Below are positions 16,710 to 25,311 of a stretch of DNA of 64,000 nt, piece after piece. This DNA is from Nocardioides antri (GTDB taxonomy: Bacteria > Actinomycetota > Actinomycetes > Propionibacteriales > Nocardioidaceae). The notes under the pieces were generated by a model. That model was not told the origin of the DNA. It made no database searches and saw nothing but the letters and a program-made list of their open reading frames with translations. Every line of letters starts with the position of its first letter. Position 1 is the stretch's first letter. The position numbers and the translations under genes are program-made. The stretch covers positions 434,001 through 498,000 of the forward strand of contig NZ_VUJW01000003.1 of assembly GCF_008373765.1 (NCBI RefSeq), given 5' to 3'.

Positions 16710-17786
16710 GTGCCCCCTTCTGAGAGCCAGGTCCTCGCCAAGCTGAAGCGCGCCAACCCGTCCCTGGTCCGGTCCTGGGCCAAGCGCCAGGCGAAGGCCG
16801 CCGCCGCCCGCAGCGGCTACCTGGTGACGAAGCTGGACGGCGAGGCCCAGCGCTACGCCCGCGTCTCCCACAACGACGCGGTCGCGCTGCCGCCGGGCGC
16901 CGAGGAGACGCTGCGCCAGGACAACCCGAGGCTGGCCGAGCTCCAGGCGGCGTACGACGCGCTGGACATCCCGGCGACCGCGCACACCCAGTGGCGCCAG
17001 GGCTTCCTCAAGCGCAACCTCTCGCTGGCGTGGTTCCGCGGCGACAACGCCTACGTCTGGCAGTTCCGCCAGCTGCGCAACGCCGCGGAGGCGCGGATGT
17101 ACCTCACCCTCCTCGACGTCGAGTCCCGTGACCGGCTCGGCCTGCTCAAGCGGCTCGAGGAGGACGGCCTGTTCGGCGCCTGGACGTTCACCTACGGCAA
17201 CCGCCCCCCGGTCAGCCGCGACCTGCTCGACAGCGTCAACGAGATCAGCTACCTCGACGCCCAGATGGGCCTCAGCAGCATCGACGACCTGAAGGTGCTC
17301 GACATCGGCGCCGGCTACGGCCGGGTGGCGCACCGGATGTCGGCCGCGCTGCCCAACCTGGCCGCCTACGACTGTATCGACGGCGTCGCGACCTCGACGT
17401 TCCTGTGCGACTACTACCTCGACTACCGCAACGTGCCGGACTCGGTGCGCGTCGTACCTCTTCCCGAGTACGAGAAGCTCAGCGACGACTACGACCTCGC
17501 CGTCAACATCCACAGCTTCTCCGAGTGCTCGCTCGAGGCCATCGAGTGGTGGCTCGACCGGATCGCCGAGCGCAACATCGAGTGGCTGCTGATCGTGCCG
17601 AACACGCCCCACCAGCTGCTGAGCACCGAGCTCGACGGGTCGATGAAGGACTTCGCCCCGCTCGTCGCGGCGGCGGGCTACGAGCAGGTGGACGAGCGCC
17701 CGGTCTTCGAGAACGACGAGCTGCGCGCCCTGATCGACCTGCACGACACCTTCCACCTGTTCCGGCGCAAGGACTCCGCTTCGTGA
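16710..17786 (+). CDS. Putative sugar O-methyltransferase (SAM-dependent)
   Basis: 358 residues with a long N-terminal helical part and a Rossmann methyltransferase core: LKVLDIGAGYGRVAHRMS (SAM motif I, about residue 195), then DLAVNIHSFSECSLEAIEWW and LLIVPNTPHQLL. The layout fits the putative sugar O-methyltransferase family of capsule clusters. GTG at 16710 has AAGG 10 bases upstream and begins the conserved protein; an in-frame reading continues far upstream but is shadow of the divergent gene. It overlaps the sulfotransferase start (GTGA), giving a methylation/sulfation gene pair. Confidence 0.82.
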   Translation: MPPSESQVLAKLKRANPSLVRSWAKRQAKAAAARSGYLVTKLDGEAQRYARVSHNDAVALPPGAEETLRQDNPRLAELQAAYDALDIPATAHTQWRQGFLKRNLSLAWFRGDNAYVWQFRQLRNAAEARMYLTLLDVESRDRLGLLKRLEEDGLFGAWTFTYGNRPPVSRDLLDSVNEISYLDAQMGLSSIDDLKVLDIGAGYGRVAHRMSAALPNLAAYDCIDGVATSTFLCDYYLDYRNVPDSVRVVPLPEYEKLSDDYDLAVNIHSFSECSLEAIEWWLDRIAERNIEWLLIVPNTPHQLLSTELDGSMKDFAPLVAAAGYEQVDERPVFENDELRALIDLHDTFHLFRRKDSAS

Positions 17787-18637
17787 CGAACGTCGTCGGC
17801 GACGACGAGAGGTCGCGGGCGACCCTCTGGGCGGAGGAACGGCTCCGTCGGTACTCCGCGGCGACGACCCACCGGATCCTGGCGCGGCGCGGCCGTTCGC
17901 TCGGCATGTGGATGGGCGTCGGCTTCCCCAAGTCGGGCACGAACTGGCTGTGCGAGCTGATGGGGACGACCCTCGGCCTTCCCGTCCCGGTCGACTACCA
18001 GCTGCCGATCATGTTCAAGGCCGTGGTGCACTCGCACTACACCTACAACCCGCGCTTCCCGCGGGCGATCTACATCCGGCGCGACGGCCGCGACGTGATG
18101 ACGTCGTTCTACTTCTACTGGACCCGCGCGACACAGATGAACAAGAACCCCCGGTTCTCCCGGGGGATCCGCGAGATCTTCGACGAGCTCTACGGCCCGT
18201 CGTTCGACCCGGCCGACGTGCAGGGCAACCTCCCGCGGTTCATCGAGTACCAGATGACCGTGGCCCCCACGACGATCGGCGTCCCGTGGCACGCCCACGT
18301 CCGCGACTGGTGGGACCGCCCGGACGTCGGTCACGTGACCTTCGAGGGGCTGCTCAGCAACCCGGTCGACGAGATGGTCCAGGCACTGCGGGCGGCCTCC
18401 GGCGAGGAGCCACGACGCGACCTGGTCGAGCTCGCGGTGCAGCGGCACGACTTCTCCAACAGCGCCGGCCGCAGCTCGGGCGAGGAGGACCGCCGGGCGT
18501 TCCGGCGCAAGGGCGCGTCCGGCGACTGGCGCAACCACTTCACGCGGGAGGCCGCCGAGGTCTTCGACTCCTACGCCGGCGACGACCTCGTCGAGTTCGG
18601 CTACGCCGACGACCGGAGCTGGGTCGAGTCCCTCTGA
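17783..18637 (+). CDS. Sulfotransferase (cytosolic type), PAPS-dependent
   Basis: 284 residues with all three PAPS-binding signatures. The 5'-phosphosulfate loop is GFPKSGTNWLCELM (about residue 46, with the catalytic-type Lys), the 3'-phosphate site is RRDGRDVMTSFYFYW (about residue 98), and the C-terminal RKGASGDWRNHFT (about residue 241) is the RKGxxGDWKN hallmark of soluble sulfotransferases. It would transfer sulfate from PAPS to a hydroxyl of a sugar or lipid precursor in the cytoplasm. GTG at 17783 overlaps the preceding methyltransferase stop by 4 bases. Confidence 0.93.
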   Translation: MTNVVGDDERSRATLWAEERLRRYSAATTHRILARRGRSLGMWMGVGFPKSGTNWLCELMGTTLGLPVPVDYQLPIMFKAVVHSHYTYNPRFPRAIYIRRDGRDVMTSFYFYWTRATQMNKNPRFSRGIREIFDELYGPSFDPADVQGNLPRFIEYQMTVAPTTIGVPWHAHVRDWWDRPDVGHVTFEGLLSNPVDEMVQALRAASGEEPRRDLVELAVQRHDFSNSAGRSSGEEDRRAFRRKGASGDWRNHFTREAAEVFDSYAGDDLVEFGYADDRSWVESL

Positions 18638-18644
18638 CCCAGGG

Positions 18645-19475
18645 TCAGGAGCCCCCCGGCTCCGTCCAGCTGAACTGCCGGCCCGTGAGCTCGACGAGCT
18701 CGGCGTCCCAGGGCTCGTAGAACGCCCGCAGCTCGCGGTCGGTCTCGCTCGGCTCGCGCGCGTACTTCCCGGCGTTCGTGCTCAGCCGCTTGGTCGAGTC
18801 CAGCTCGATCGTGCGGCCGACGAAGGCCTCGAGCAGCCCCATCTCCGTCGGGTCGTGGTTGAAGACGCGCTCCGAGTCGAGGACCAGGATGCTCGCCGGC
18901 TGGAACTCCTCGTAGAACCGCCGCAGGTAGCGCGCATAGGTCCCGCGGGTGCGATAGGAGTAGAGCGCGAAGTCGACACCGACGACGTCCGGGTCGGCCT
19001 CCATCGCCTCGAGGTCCGCGGCAATCCGGCTCTCCTCGGCCGCCAACGCGTCGGCGAAGTCGAGGTCCTCCAGCCCGGCGCGACGGTTGTGCTGATAGTG
19101 GGAGTAGGCCCGCGCCACGGGATCGCGGAGGATGAAGACGAGCCGTGCCTCGGGGTTGACCTCACGGATCCGCGCCGGGACGGCGGGATGGATCATGTAC
19201 GCCGGGCTCGCGTCGATCTGGAGCGCGTCCGACGACTGCAGCTGGAAGTGGGAGGCGTACCACGCCGTGCCCCGCTGCCAGTGCGCGTTGAAGAAGAACA
19301 CCTCCTTGATCGGAGGCTCGTAGAAGCCCGGCTGGGAGGCCAGCAGCTCGGCGAGGTAGGTCGTCCCGGACTTCTGCGCGCCGCAGATGACGATGTCCGC
19401 GGTCTTGCGGCGCGCCGCGGTCAGCTTCCGGAACGGGGCGGTCGCCCAGAAGGCGGTGTTGCGGGGTCTTGGCAT
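18645..19475 (-). CDS. Sulfotransferase (heparan-type sulfotransferase domain)
   Basis: 276 residues: 5'-phosphosulfate motif VICGAQKSGTTYLAELL (about residue 29), PPIKEVFFFN, and the 3'-phosphate site FILRDPVARAYSHYQHNRRAG, the pattern of the NodH/heparan N-sulfotransferase-like bacterial family. It differs from the neighbouring soluble type, so the two should sulfate different positions or acceptors. ATG at 19475 is followed by a typical N-terminus; upstream in-frame codons are shadow of the flippase gene. It is convergent with the 17783 sulfotransferase (7-base gap) and 14 bases after the flippase gene. Confidence 0.92.
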   Translation of the reverse strand: MPRPRNTAFWATAPFRKLTAARRKTADIVICGAQKSGTTYLAELLASQPGFYEPPIKEVFFFNAHWQRGTAWYASHFQLQSSDALQIDASPAYMIHPAVPARIREVNPEARLVFILRDPVARAYSHYQHNRRAGLEDLDFADALAAEESRIAADLEAMEADPDVVGVDFALYSYRTRGTYARYLRRFYEEFQPASILVLDSERVFNHDPTEMGLLEAFVGRTIELDSTKRLSTNAGKYAREPSETDRELRAFYEPWDAELVELTGRQFSWTEPGGS

Positions 19476-19489
19476 GGTTGCTCTCGATC

Positions 19490-20737
19490 TCACGGCGACT
19501 CCGCGGCGATCGTGTCGTCGGCGACGTCGATCGAGCGCAGGAAGCGCACGAATGCTATCCACCAGGTCAGGCTGATGCCGGCAGTGCCGACGACCAGCCC
19601 CCAGATGGCTCCCTCCGCGTCGGCGATCGCGGCGCCGACGACCAGCGCCACGATGGTCAGCACGGTCCCAACGATCTCGGCCACCATGATCGTCTGGATC
19701 TGGCGGCATCCCAGCAGGGCCGCGCGCACGCCTGCCTGCGACGCGAGCGCCAGCACGACGAGGCCGACCGGCAGGCGGAGCGGGTCGATCAGCGGCCAGA
19801 CCGCGCCGAGGATCGCCCGCCCGACCGGGTCCGGCAGGTAGATCAGCACCAGGAGGTTGAGGAGCGCCGCGCCGGAGGAGAGCGCCATCGCCCTGCGCTG
19901 GTGGCGCTTGAGCCCTGCGGCGTCGGGTTGCTGCCGCGCGACGTCGTTCGCCACCGACGTCGAGATCGCCGACTGGATGACCTGGCCGGGTCGCCTCAAC
20001 AGCATCGACGCGCGTACGGCAGCCACGGCGACCGGGTTGCTGACGAAGGCCACGGCGATCGAGCCCACCAGGGCGCCACCGGTGGCAGAGACGTTGCCGA
20101 CCAGCGAGCGCCAGGAGAACTCCCAGCGCATCTTGAGCCAGGCGAGCGAGGGCCGCTCCGACGGCCATCCGTACTGGACGAGAAGGAGAAGGGCCGCCAG
20201 CGCGCCGGTCCCAGCCCACGCCAGCGTGATGTCGAACAGCCCGGTCCAGTCCTGGACGAGGCACACCGTGAGCGCCACCGCGAACAGGACGAGCCAGAGC
20301 GCGTCCAGGGCCACGGCTTTCCTCGGCTGTGCGCGGGCGAAGGCGACGTAGCGGCCGATGCTCTGCAGCAGCAGCAGCGGAGCGGAGACGGCGAGCGCCA
20401 TGAGGGCGGTGCCGATCGGCGAGCCGAGGGCCATCGCCAGTGCCGCACCGGCGATGCACGGGCCGGCCCCCCACATCGTCACGGCGAGCGCGCTGCCGAG
20501 GATCCGCCAGGGATGGGCGTCGGCCTCCTCGGGGTGCGCCACCGCGGGCACGGAGATCAGCGCGTGCAGGACGCCGAGCCCGACCGTGTAGACCATCAGC
20601 AACAGGCTGAACCAGCCGAAGTTGGCCGGCGTGAGGCTGTGCGCCGCGGCGATGACCGCAGCCACGTTGGTGATGCTCGACAGCCCCTGGCTGACGCTGG
20701 TCAGGCTGACGGTCCCCGATGTCGCGCGCGGGCTCAT
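19490..20737 (-). CDS. Polysaccharide flippase-like multispanning membrane protein
   Basis: 415 residues, about twelve hydrophobic segments, no soluble domain. The N-terminus TSVSQGLSSITNVAAVIAAA and the basic loops between helices (MLLRRPGQVIQSAIST, GLKRHQRRAMALSSGAALLN) match the MATE/MOP-type exporters used as Wzx-like repeat-unit flippases. It would carry the lipid-linked repeat unit across the membrane. ATG at 20737. It is followed closely by the sulfotransferase gene on the same strand. I saw no other flippase in the window. Confidence 0.8.
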   Translation of the reverse strand: MSPRATSGTVSLTSVSQGLSSITNVAAVIAAAHSLTPANFGWFSLLLMVYTVGLGVLHALISVPAVAHPEEADAHPWRILGSALAVTMWGAGPCIAGAALAMALGSPIGTALMALAVSAPLLLLQSIGRYVAFARAQPRKAVALDALWLVLFAVALTVCLVQDWTGLFDITLAWAGTGALAALLLLVQYGWPSERPSLAWLKMRWEFSWRSLVGNVSATGGALVGSIAVAFVSNPVAVAAVRASMLLRRPGQVIQSAISTSVANDVARQQPDAAGLKRHQRRAMALSSGAALLNLLVLIYLPDPVGRAILGAVWPLIDPLRLPVGLVVLALASQAGVRAALLGCRQIQTIMVAEIVGTVLTIVALVVGAAIADAEGAIWGLVVGTAGISLTWWIAFVRFLRSIDVADDTIAAESP

Positions 20738-20987
20738 CCGCGGTGGTTCCGCGGAGACACACCCCGGTCGTCACGGGCCGGCGACGCCGGACCAGATCGT
20801 GTCGTCACGCCGCGCATGATTTCAGACCCCACCAGCCGTGGCAATTGCGTCCAGCCGACGGGCGGCCGGCACCGACGGCGGTTTCGTTTGGCGGACGTCG
20901 CCCGGATCCCCGAAGGCTCCACTAGATTCTGCACGTAGCAGGGTGTCCGGCACCCGCACCGATCTCAGACCCGAAGGTGGTAGCCAG

Positions 20988-21932
20988 GTGTCCCTCGAGT
21001 TACGCGCTCGCGCGCGCAAGCTCCGCAACCGCTGGGTGAACCTGGAGCTCCAGCGACTCGAGGCCGTACGCCGCCAGCTGCAGCGGGGCGAGGTCGACGT
21101 CCTCGCGCTCGGCGACAGCAGCTTCACGACGCCGTCACCCCGCGACACCGACCTCCGGATGATCCCCGAGCTCATCAGCGAGCGCCTCGACGGTGCCCGG
21201 GTGGCGACCGTGGCAGGCCCCGGGTTCTCGGGCTTCCTGTTCGGCGAGATGCTCCGCGTACTCGGCACGCTGGACCAGCGCCCGAAGGCAGTGGTGTTCT
21301 CCTGCCCCATCCGCACCAACACGATGGTGCACATCCGGCACCACCCGAGGTACAGCTACCCGACGACGCACCAGGCGCTGGCGGCCACCCGCTCGGCCCG
21401 GCACCGCATCCGCGCGATCGGCCGGGGCTACGACCCCACACCGGAGGACTACGCCGCGTTCGGGAGGCTTCCCGTCCGCTCCCGCTGGAGCGGCGAGACC
21501 ACGATCGACGGGTTCCGGAACCAGCTGAAGGGGATGGGCAAGCCGCCCTGGCCCGACGAGACGGAGCGGGTCCTCTTCGACTACTTCCACGGCGAGGTCA
21601 TCGAGCCGGACGACAAGGACCTGCCCCAGCTCACGGAGTTCGGCACCCGGCTCAACGAGTACGGCGTCCCGGCCGTCGCCTACTGGACGCTGCCGCCGCT
21701 CGAGCGCGGTGAGCGCCACTACCCCGGGGAGTTCACGGACCACGTGCGGGCCAACTGGGAGCTGGTCCGGAAGACCCTGACCGCCGAGGCCGAGGGACTG
21801 ACCGTCGTCGAGTCCGACCTGGTCGACGAGGACTTCGAGGACAGCCAGAACGCCACCGAGCACTACTCCTTCACCGGCCGGTCCAAGATCGCCGACGACG
21901 TCACGGCGGTCGTGAGGCAGACATGGCGGTGA
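20988..21932 (+). CDS. SGNH-like hydrolase/acyltransferase domain protein
   Basis: 314 residues, no signal peptide. After a basic helix comes EVDVLALGDSSFTTPSPRDTD, whose GDSS resembles SGNH block I, and VATVAGPGFSGFLFGEML. VVFSCPIRTNTMVHIRHHPRYSYPTT and EHYSFTGRSKIADDV near the end could provide the remaining catalytic His. The pattern recalls AlgX/WcbI-like or capsule-cluster SGNH proteins that add or remove acyl groups, but not all blocks are clear. GTG at 20988 has GAAGG about 9 bases upstream. It overlaps the next methyltransferase gene by 10 bases. Confidence 0.66.
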   Translation: MSLELRARARKLRNRWVNLELQRLEAVRRQLQRGEVDVLALGDSSFTTPSPRDTDLRMIPELISERLDGARVATVAGPGFSGFLFGEMLRVLGTLDQRPKAVVFSCPIRTNTMVHIRHHPRYSYPTTHQALAATRSARHRIRAIGRGYDPTPEDYAAFGRLPVRSRWSGETTIDGFRNQLKGMGKPPWPDETERVLFDYFHGEVIEPDDKDLPQLTEFGTRLNEYGVPAVAYWTLPPLERGERHYPGEFTDHVRANWELVRKTLTAEAEGLTVVESDLVDEDFEDSQNATEHYSFTGRSKIADDVTAVVRQTWR

Positions 21933-22672
21933 ACTGCCCGGTCTGCGAAGGCGCGATGGCGCACTTCGACGAGGCGGTGGTCCTCGGCAAGCACGACGCG
22001 ACGTACCACCGCTGCGGCACGTGTGGCCTGGTCGCGACCCGGGAGACGCCGTGGCTCGAGGAGGCCTACACGAGCGCGATCCACGACGCCGACGCCGGTC
22101 TGCTCCGCCGGGCGCGCCGCTACCAGCGGCTCGCCGCGGCGGTGATCCGGTTCGAGGGCCTCAAGGACGGGCGGTTCCTGGACTGGGCCGGCGGCTACGG
22201 CGTGTTCACGCAGCTGATGCGCGATCAGGGCTACGACACCTGGCACCACGACGACTTCGCCACCCCGGTGTTCGCCCGGGACTACCAGGACACCGGCGAG
22301 GGGCGCTACGACCTGGTGACGGCGTTCGAGGTGATGGAGCACCTCTTCGACCCGCGCAGCGAGCTGAAGTCGGTGGCCGCGCGCACCGACCGGTTGCTGT
22401 TCACGACCGAGACGCTGCCGGATCCCCCGCCCCGGGTCGGGGACTGGTGGTACTACATGCCGGCCGTCGGCCAACACATCACCTTCCACACCGTCGACTC
22501 CCTGCGCAGGCTCGCCGAGCACCTCGACTACGAGCTCACGAGCAACGGCTCGAACTGGCACCTCTTCCACCGCGGGAGCATCGACGTCCGCACCCGAGCG
22601 CTGCTCTCGCCGAAGGTGTCGGGCGCCGCCCGCAGGTCCCGCTCCTCGCTCTACCGTCTCCTCCGTCGGTGA
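21923..22672 (+). CDS. Class I SAM-dependent methyltransferase with N-terminal zinc ribbon
   Basis: 249 residues. The N-terminus has two CxxC pairs (CPVCEG and CGTCGLV) that probably bind zinc, as in TylF/NovP-like sugar C-methyltransferase relatives. The SAM-binding core is FLDWAGGYGVFTQLMRDQGY with DLVTAFEVMEHLFDP (motif post-II). The layout resembles the Methyltransf_23 group found in surface-glycan clusters. It overlaps the upstream SGNH-like gene by 10 bases and is co-directional with the acyltransferase and ACP genes that follow. Confidence 0.85.
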   Translation: MAVNCPVCEGAMAHFDEAVVLGKHDATYHRCGTCGLVATRETPWLEEAYTSAIHDADAGLLRRARRYQRLAAAVIRFEGLKDGRFLDWAGGYGVFTQLMRDQGYDTWHHDDFATPVFARDYQDTGEGRYDLVTAFEVMEHLFDPRSELKSVAARTDRLLFTTETLPDPPPRVGDWWYYMPAVGQHITFHTVDSLRRLAEHLDYELTSNGSNWHLFHRGSIDVRTRALLSPKVSGAARRSRSSLYRLLRR

Positions 22673-22712
22673 TCGGCGTTCCGTGCTGAGCGGGAGGACT
22701 AGCATCTCCGGA

Positions 22713-23393
22713 GTGCGTGCTCACCTGACGACCCTCGTCTTCCTGCTGCCGTCCAGCGGCCTCAAGATCCGCCTCCTGAACCGGCTGGGCCACCGGATCC
22801 ACCCGACGGCCAGGATCGGCATCTGCTGGGTCGAGCGGGTCGAGCGGTTCGAGGTCGGCGAGGGCTCGATCATCGGCAACTTCAACGCGTTCCGCTTCCT
22901 CGCCCGCGTCCGGATGGGCGTCGGGTGCCGGATCGCGATGTTCAACTGGATCCTCGGCGGCTCGGGCCTCGAGCCCGGGCTGCCCGAGGACGAGCGCGGC
23001 GTACGCCGCACCCTGCAGATGGGCGACCACGCCCACATCATCAGCTTCCACTTCCTCGACTGCGGCGGCGGGCTGCTGATGGCCGACGAGAGCTGGCTGA
23101 CCGGCATCCGGAGCACGGTGCTGAGCCACGCGTTCGACCCGCACGAGGGCGGCATGATCCTGGAGCCGGTCGAGCTGAAGCAGGGGGCGGTCGTGTCGAC
23201 CTCCTGCACGATGCTGCCGGGCACCGTGATCGGCGAGGGCGCCCTGCTGGCGGCAGGTTCGACGCTTTGGACCCGCCAGGAGCTCGCAGGTGGCAGCCTG
23301 TACGGCGGCGTGCCGGCCAGGCGCCTGTCGGCGATCGACATCTCCGACTGGGTCTACAACCGGCACCGCTACGGCGGGCAGAAGACCCTCTGA
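22713..23393 (+). CDS. Left-handed beta-helix acyltransferase, third in the locus
   Basis: About 226 residues. Hexapeptide-like turns appear in HPTARIGICWVERVERFEVG, GSIIGNFNAF, MLPGTVIGEGALLAAGSTL, ending GSLYGGVPARRLSAI. The hydrophobic start VRAHLTTLVFLLPSSGLK could associate with the membrane. GTG at 22713 follows GGGAGG by 15 bases, a long spacing; an alternative GTG at 22683 lengthens the protein by 10 residues. It is encoded directly before an acyl-carrier protein, so it may be the transferase that uses the ACP-bound acyl group (inference). Confidence 0.82.
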   Translation: MRAHLTTLVFLLPSSGLKIRLLNRLGHRIHPTARIGICWVERVERFEVGEGSIIGNFNAFRFLARVRMGVGCRIAMFNWILGGSGLEPGLPEDERGVRRTLQMGDHAHIISFHFLDCGGGLLMADESWLTGIRSTVLSHAFDPHEGGMILEPVELKQGAVVSTSCTMLPGTVIGEGALLAAGSTLWTRQELAGGSLYGGVPARRLSAIDISDWVYNRHRYGGQKTL

Positions 23394-23433
23394 TAGTTTT
23401 CGCGCCCATTCTTCGATGGAGGCCCACACAAAG

Positions 23434-23700
23434 ATGAACGACGTGCAGAGCACGATTGTGACCGTGATCGAGCAGCTCCTCGAACGGAGCAACAAGAGCG
23501 ACATCCAGGTCTCCCTGGACTCCCCGATCCACGGCGACGGCCTCGGCCTCGACTCGCTCGAGACCGCTGAGCTCTCCGCGATCCTCGAGGACGAGTTCGG
23601 CACGGACCCGTTCGGCGCCGGCCTGATGCCGGAGACCGTCGCCGAGATCGCGGACTACTACATCGAGGGCGACGGGTCCAACGCGTCCGTCCCGGCATGA
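23434..23700 (+). CDS. Acyl carrier protein
   Basis: 88 residues with the phosphopantetheine attachment site GLGLDSLETAELSAILEDEF (Ser at about 43). Acidic, four-helix ACP pattern. ATG at 23434 is placed by GGAGG 11 bases upstream; an in-frame ATG 18 bases earlier lacks a site. Its stop overlaps the FabG-like gene (ATGA). It is a dedicated carrier for the following enzymes rather than the primary-metabolism ACP, since no fatty-acid synthase genes are nearby (inference). Confidence 0.93.
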   Translation: MNDVQSTIVTVIEQLLERSNKSDIQVSLDSPIHGDGLGLDSLETAELSAILEDEFGTDPFGAGLMPETVAEIADYYIEGDGSNASVPA

Positions 23701-24452
23701 CGACGTCTATCGGCTCCGGGTCGCCGCGCACCGTCATCGTCACGGGCGGCAGCCGGGGTCTCGGCGCCGGCATCGTCCAGTCGTTCCTCGACTCCGGCGA
23801 CCGGGTGGCGACCTGCTCGCGCTCCGAGACCCAGGCCGTCAAGGAGTGGGAGACGAACCCCGACTACGCCGGGCGCTTCCTGTTCCGCGCCGCCGACATC
23901 GCCGACCGCGAGCAGTCGACGCAGTTCGTCCAGGCGGTCATCGACGAGTGGGGCGCGATCGACGTGCTCGTCAACAACGCAGGTGTCGCGCGTGACGGCA
24001 TCCTCGCGCTGTTCACCGACGAGGACTCCGACACGGTGATCGACCTCAACCTGAAGGCGACCATCCACCTCACCCGGCAGGTCGTGCGCAACATGCTCGC
24101 GCACCGCTCGGGCCGGATCGTCAACATCTCCTCGATCGTGGGCCTGACCGGCTACCGCGGCCTCACCGTCTACGGCGCCACCAAGGCCGCCCTCGACGGC
24201 TTCACCCGCGCGCTCGCACGTGAGCTCGGGTCGCGGAAGATCACCGTCAACAGCGTCGCGCCCGGCTACTTGAAGACCGAGATGAGCCACGGCCTCGACG
24301 AGGCGCAGCTCGACCAGATCGTGCGTCGTACTCCTGCCGGCCGCCTCGGCGACCCGGACGACATCGCCCGTGCGATCCAGTTCCTCGTCGACGAGCGCAA
24401 CGACTGGCTCACCGGCCAGGTGCTGGTCGTCGACGGCGGCCTGACCTGCTGA
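23697..24452 (+). CDS. FabG-like 3-oxoacyl-ACP reductase (SDR)
   Basis: 251 residues, classical SDR: NADP-binding TGGSRGLGAGI (about residue 17), NNAGVARDG, catalytic Ser in NISSIVGLTG and YGATKAALDGF (Tyr/Lys), C-terminal GQVLVVDGGLTC. These enzymes reduce a 3-keto group on ACP- or CoA-linked acyl chains. Overlap with the ACP stop by 4 bases strongly suggests its substrate sits on that ACP. No ketosynthase is encoded next to it, so the keto acid must come from elsewhere or be loaded by the AMP-ligase downstream. Confidence 0.93.
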   Translation: MTTSIGSGSPRTVIVTGGSRGLGAGIVQSFLDSGDRVATCSRSETQAVKEWETNPDYAGRFLFRAADIADREQSTQFVQAVIDEWGAIDVLVNNAGVARDGILALFTDEDSDTVIDLNLKATIHLTRQVVRNMLAHRSGRIVNISSIVGLTGYRGLTVYGATKAALDGFTRALARELGSRKITVNSVAPGYLKTEMSHGLDEAQLDQIVRRTPAGRLGDPDDIARAIQFLVDERNDWLTGQVLVVDGGLTC

Positions 24453-24453
24453 G

Positions 24454-25302
24454 GTGACCGAAGTGACCGACGAGTCCTACGAGCCGGCCGACCACTACGA
24501 CCGGGTCACCCACGCCTGGGGCCTGCTCCTCGGCGCCGAGCTCCACTACGGCGTCTTCGCGACGCCGGACGAGGAGCTGGACCGCGCCACTCACCGGCTG
24601 ACCGAGCGGATGGAGGAGGGCGCGCGGTTCGAGAAGGGCCTGCGGGTGCTCGACGTGGGGTGCGGCACGGGTGCGCAGGCACGCCACCTGGCGACGACCC
24701 ACGGCGTCGACGTCGTCGGCATCACGACGAGCCCGGTCGGTGTCGCGACCGCCCGGGAGCTGACCGAGGCCGCCGGGCTCAGCGACCAGGTCTCCTTCGA
24801 GCAGCGCGACGCGACGGCCAACGAGTTTCCCGACGACAGCTTCGACCGGGTGTGGATCCTCGAGTCCTCCCACCTGATGCGCGACCGGGAGGCGCTGGTG
24901 TCCGAGGCCACCCGCGTCCTGAGGCCGGGCGGCCGGCTGGTGTGGTGCGACATCGTGCGGCACCGGGTGATCCCGTTCCTGGAGGTGCGCGACCGGCGCG
25001 ACGAGTTCGCCACGCTGCGCGAGGCCTTCGGGGACGCGCGGATGGAGCCGCTCGCCGACTACGTGCGGTGGTTCGAGGAGGCCGGGCTCACCGTCGAGCA
25101 GGCCGACGACCTCACGGAGGCGACGCTGCCGACGTTCCAGGCGTGGCGCGACAACGCGGCTCGACACCGCGACGCGGTGGTCGAGGCGCTGGGCGAGCGC
25201 GGGCACGAGGCCTTCGTCCGCAGCGCCGACATCCTCGAGTCGCTGTGGCGGGACGGCACGTTCGGCTACGGCCTCATCGCCGCTGCCAAGCCTGCTCCGT
25301 AG
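24454..25302 (+). CDS. SAM-dependent methyltransferase (small-molecule type)
   Basis: 282 residues. The SAM core is RVLDVGCGTGAQARHLATTHG (about residue 66), then ITTSPVGVATAREL, FDRVWILESSHLMRD and LRPGGRLVWCDIV, a layout shared with natural-product O- and C-methyltransferases acting on polyketide or carotenoid-like substrates. GTG at 24454 lies 1 base after the reductase stop; an in-frame GTG at 24463 is the alternative. Position between the reductase and the acyl ligase suggests it methylates the acyl group or the finished decoration. Confidence 0.86.
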   Translation: MTEVTDESYEPADHYDRVTHAWGLLLGAELHYGVFATPDEELDRATHRLTERMEEGARFEKGLRVLDVGCGTGAQARHLATTHGVDVVGITTSPVGVATARELTEAAGLSDQVSFEQRDATANEFPDDSFDRVWILESSHLMRDREALVSEATRVLRPGGRLVWCDIVRHRVIPFLEVRDRRDEFATLREAFGDARMEPLADYVRWFEEAGLTVEQADDLTEATLPTFQAWRDNAARHRDAVVEALGERGHEAFVRSADILESLWRDGTFGYGLIAAAKPAP

Positions 25303-25311
25303 GGGCCTCCC

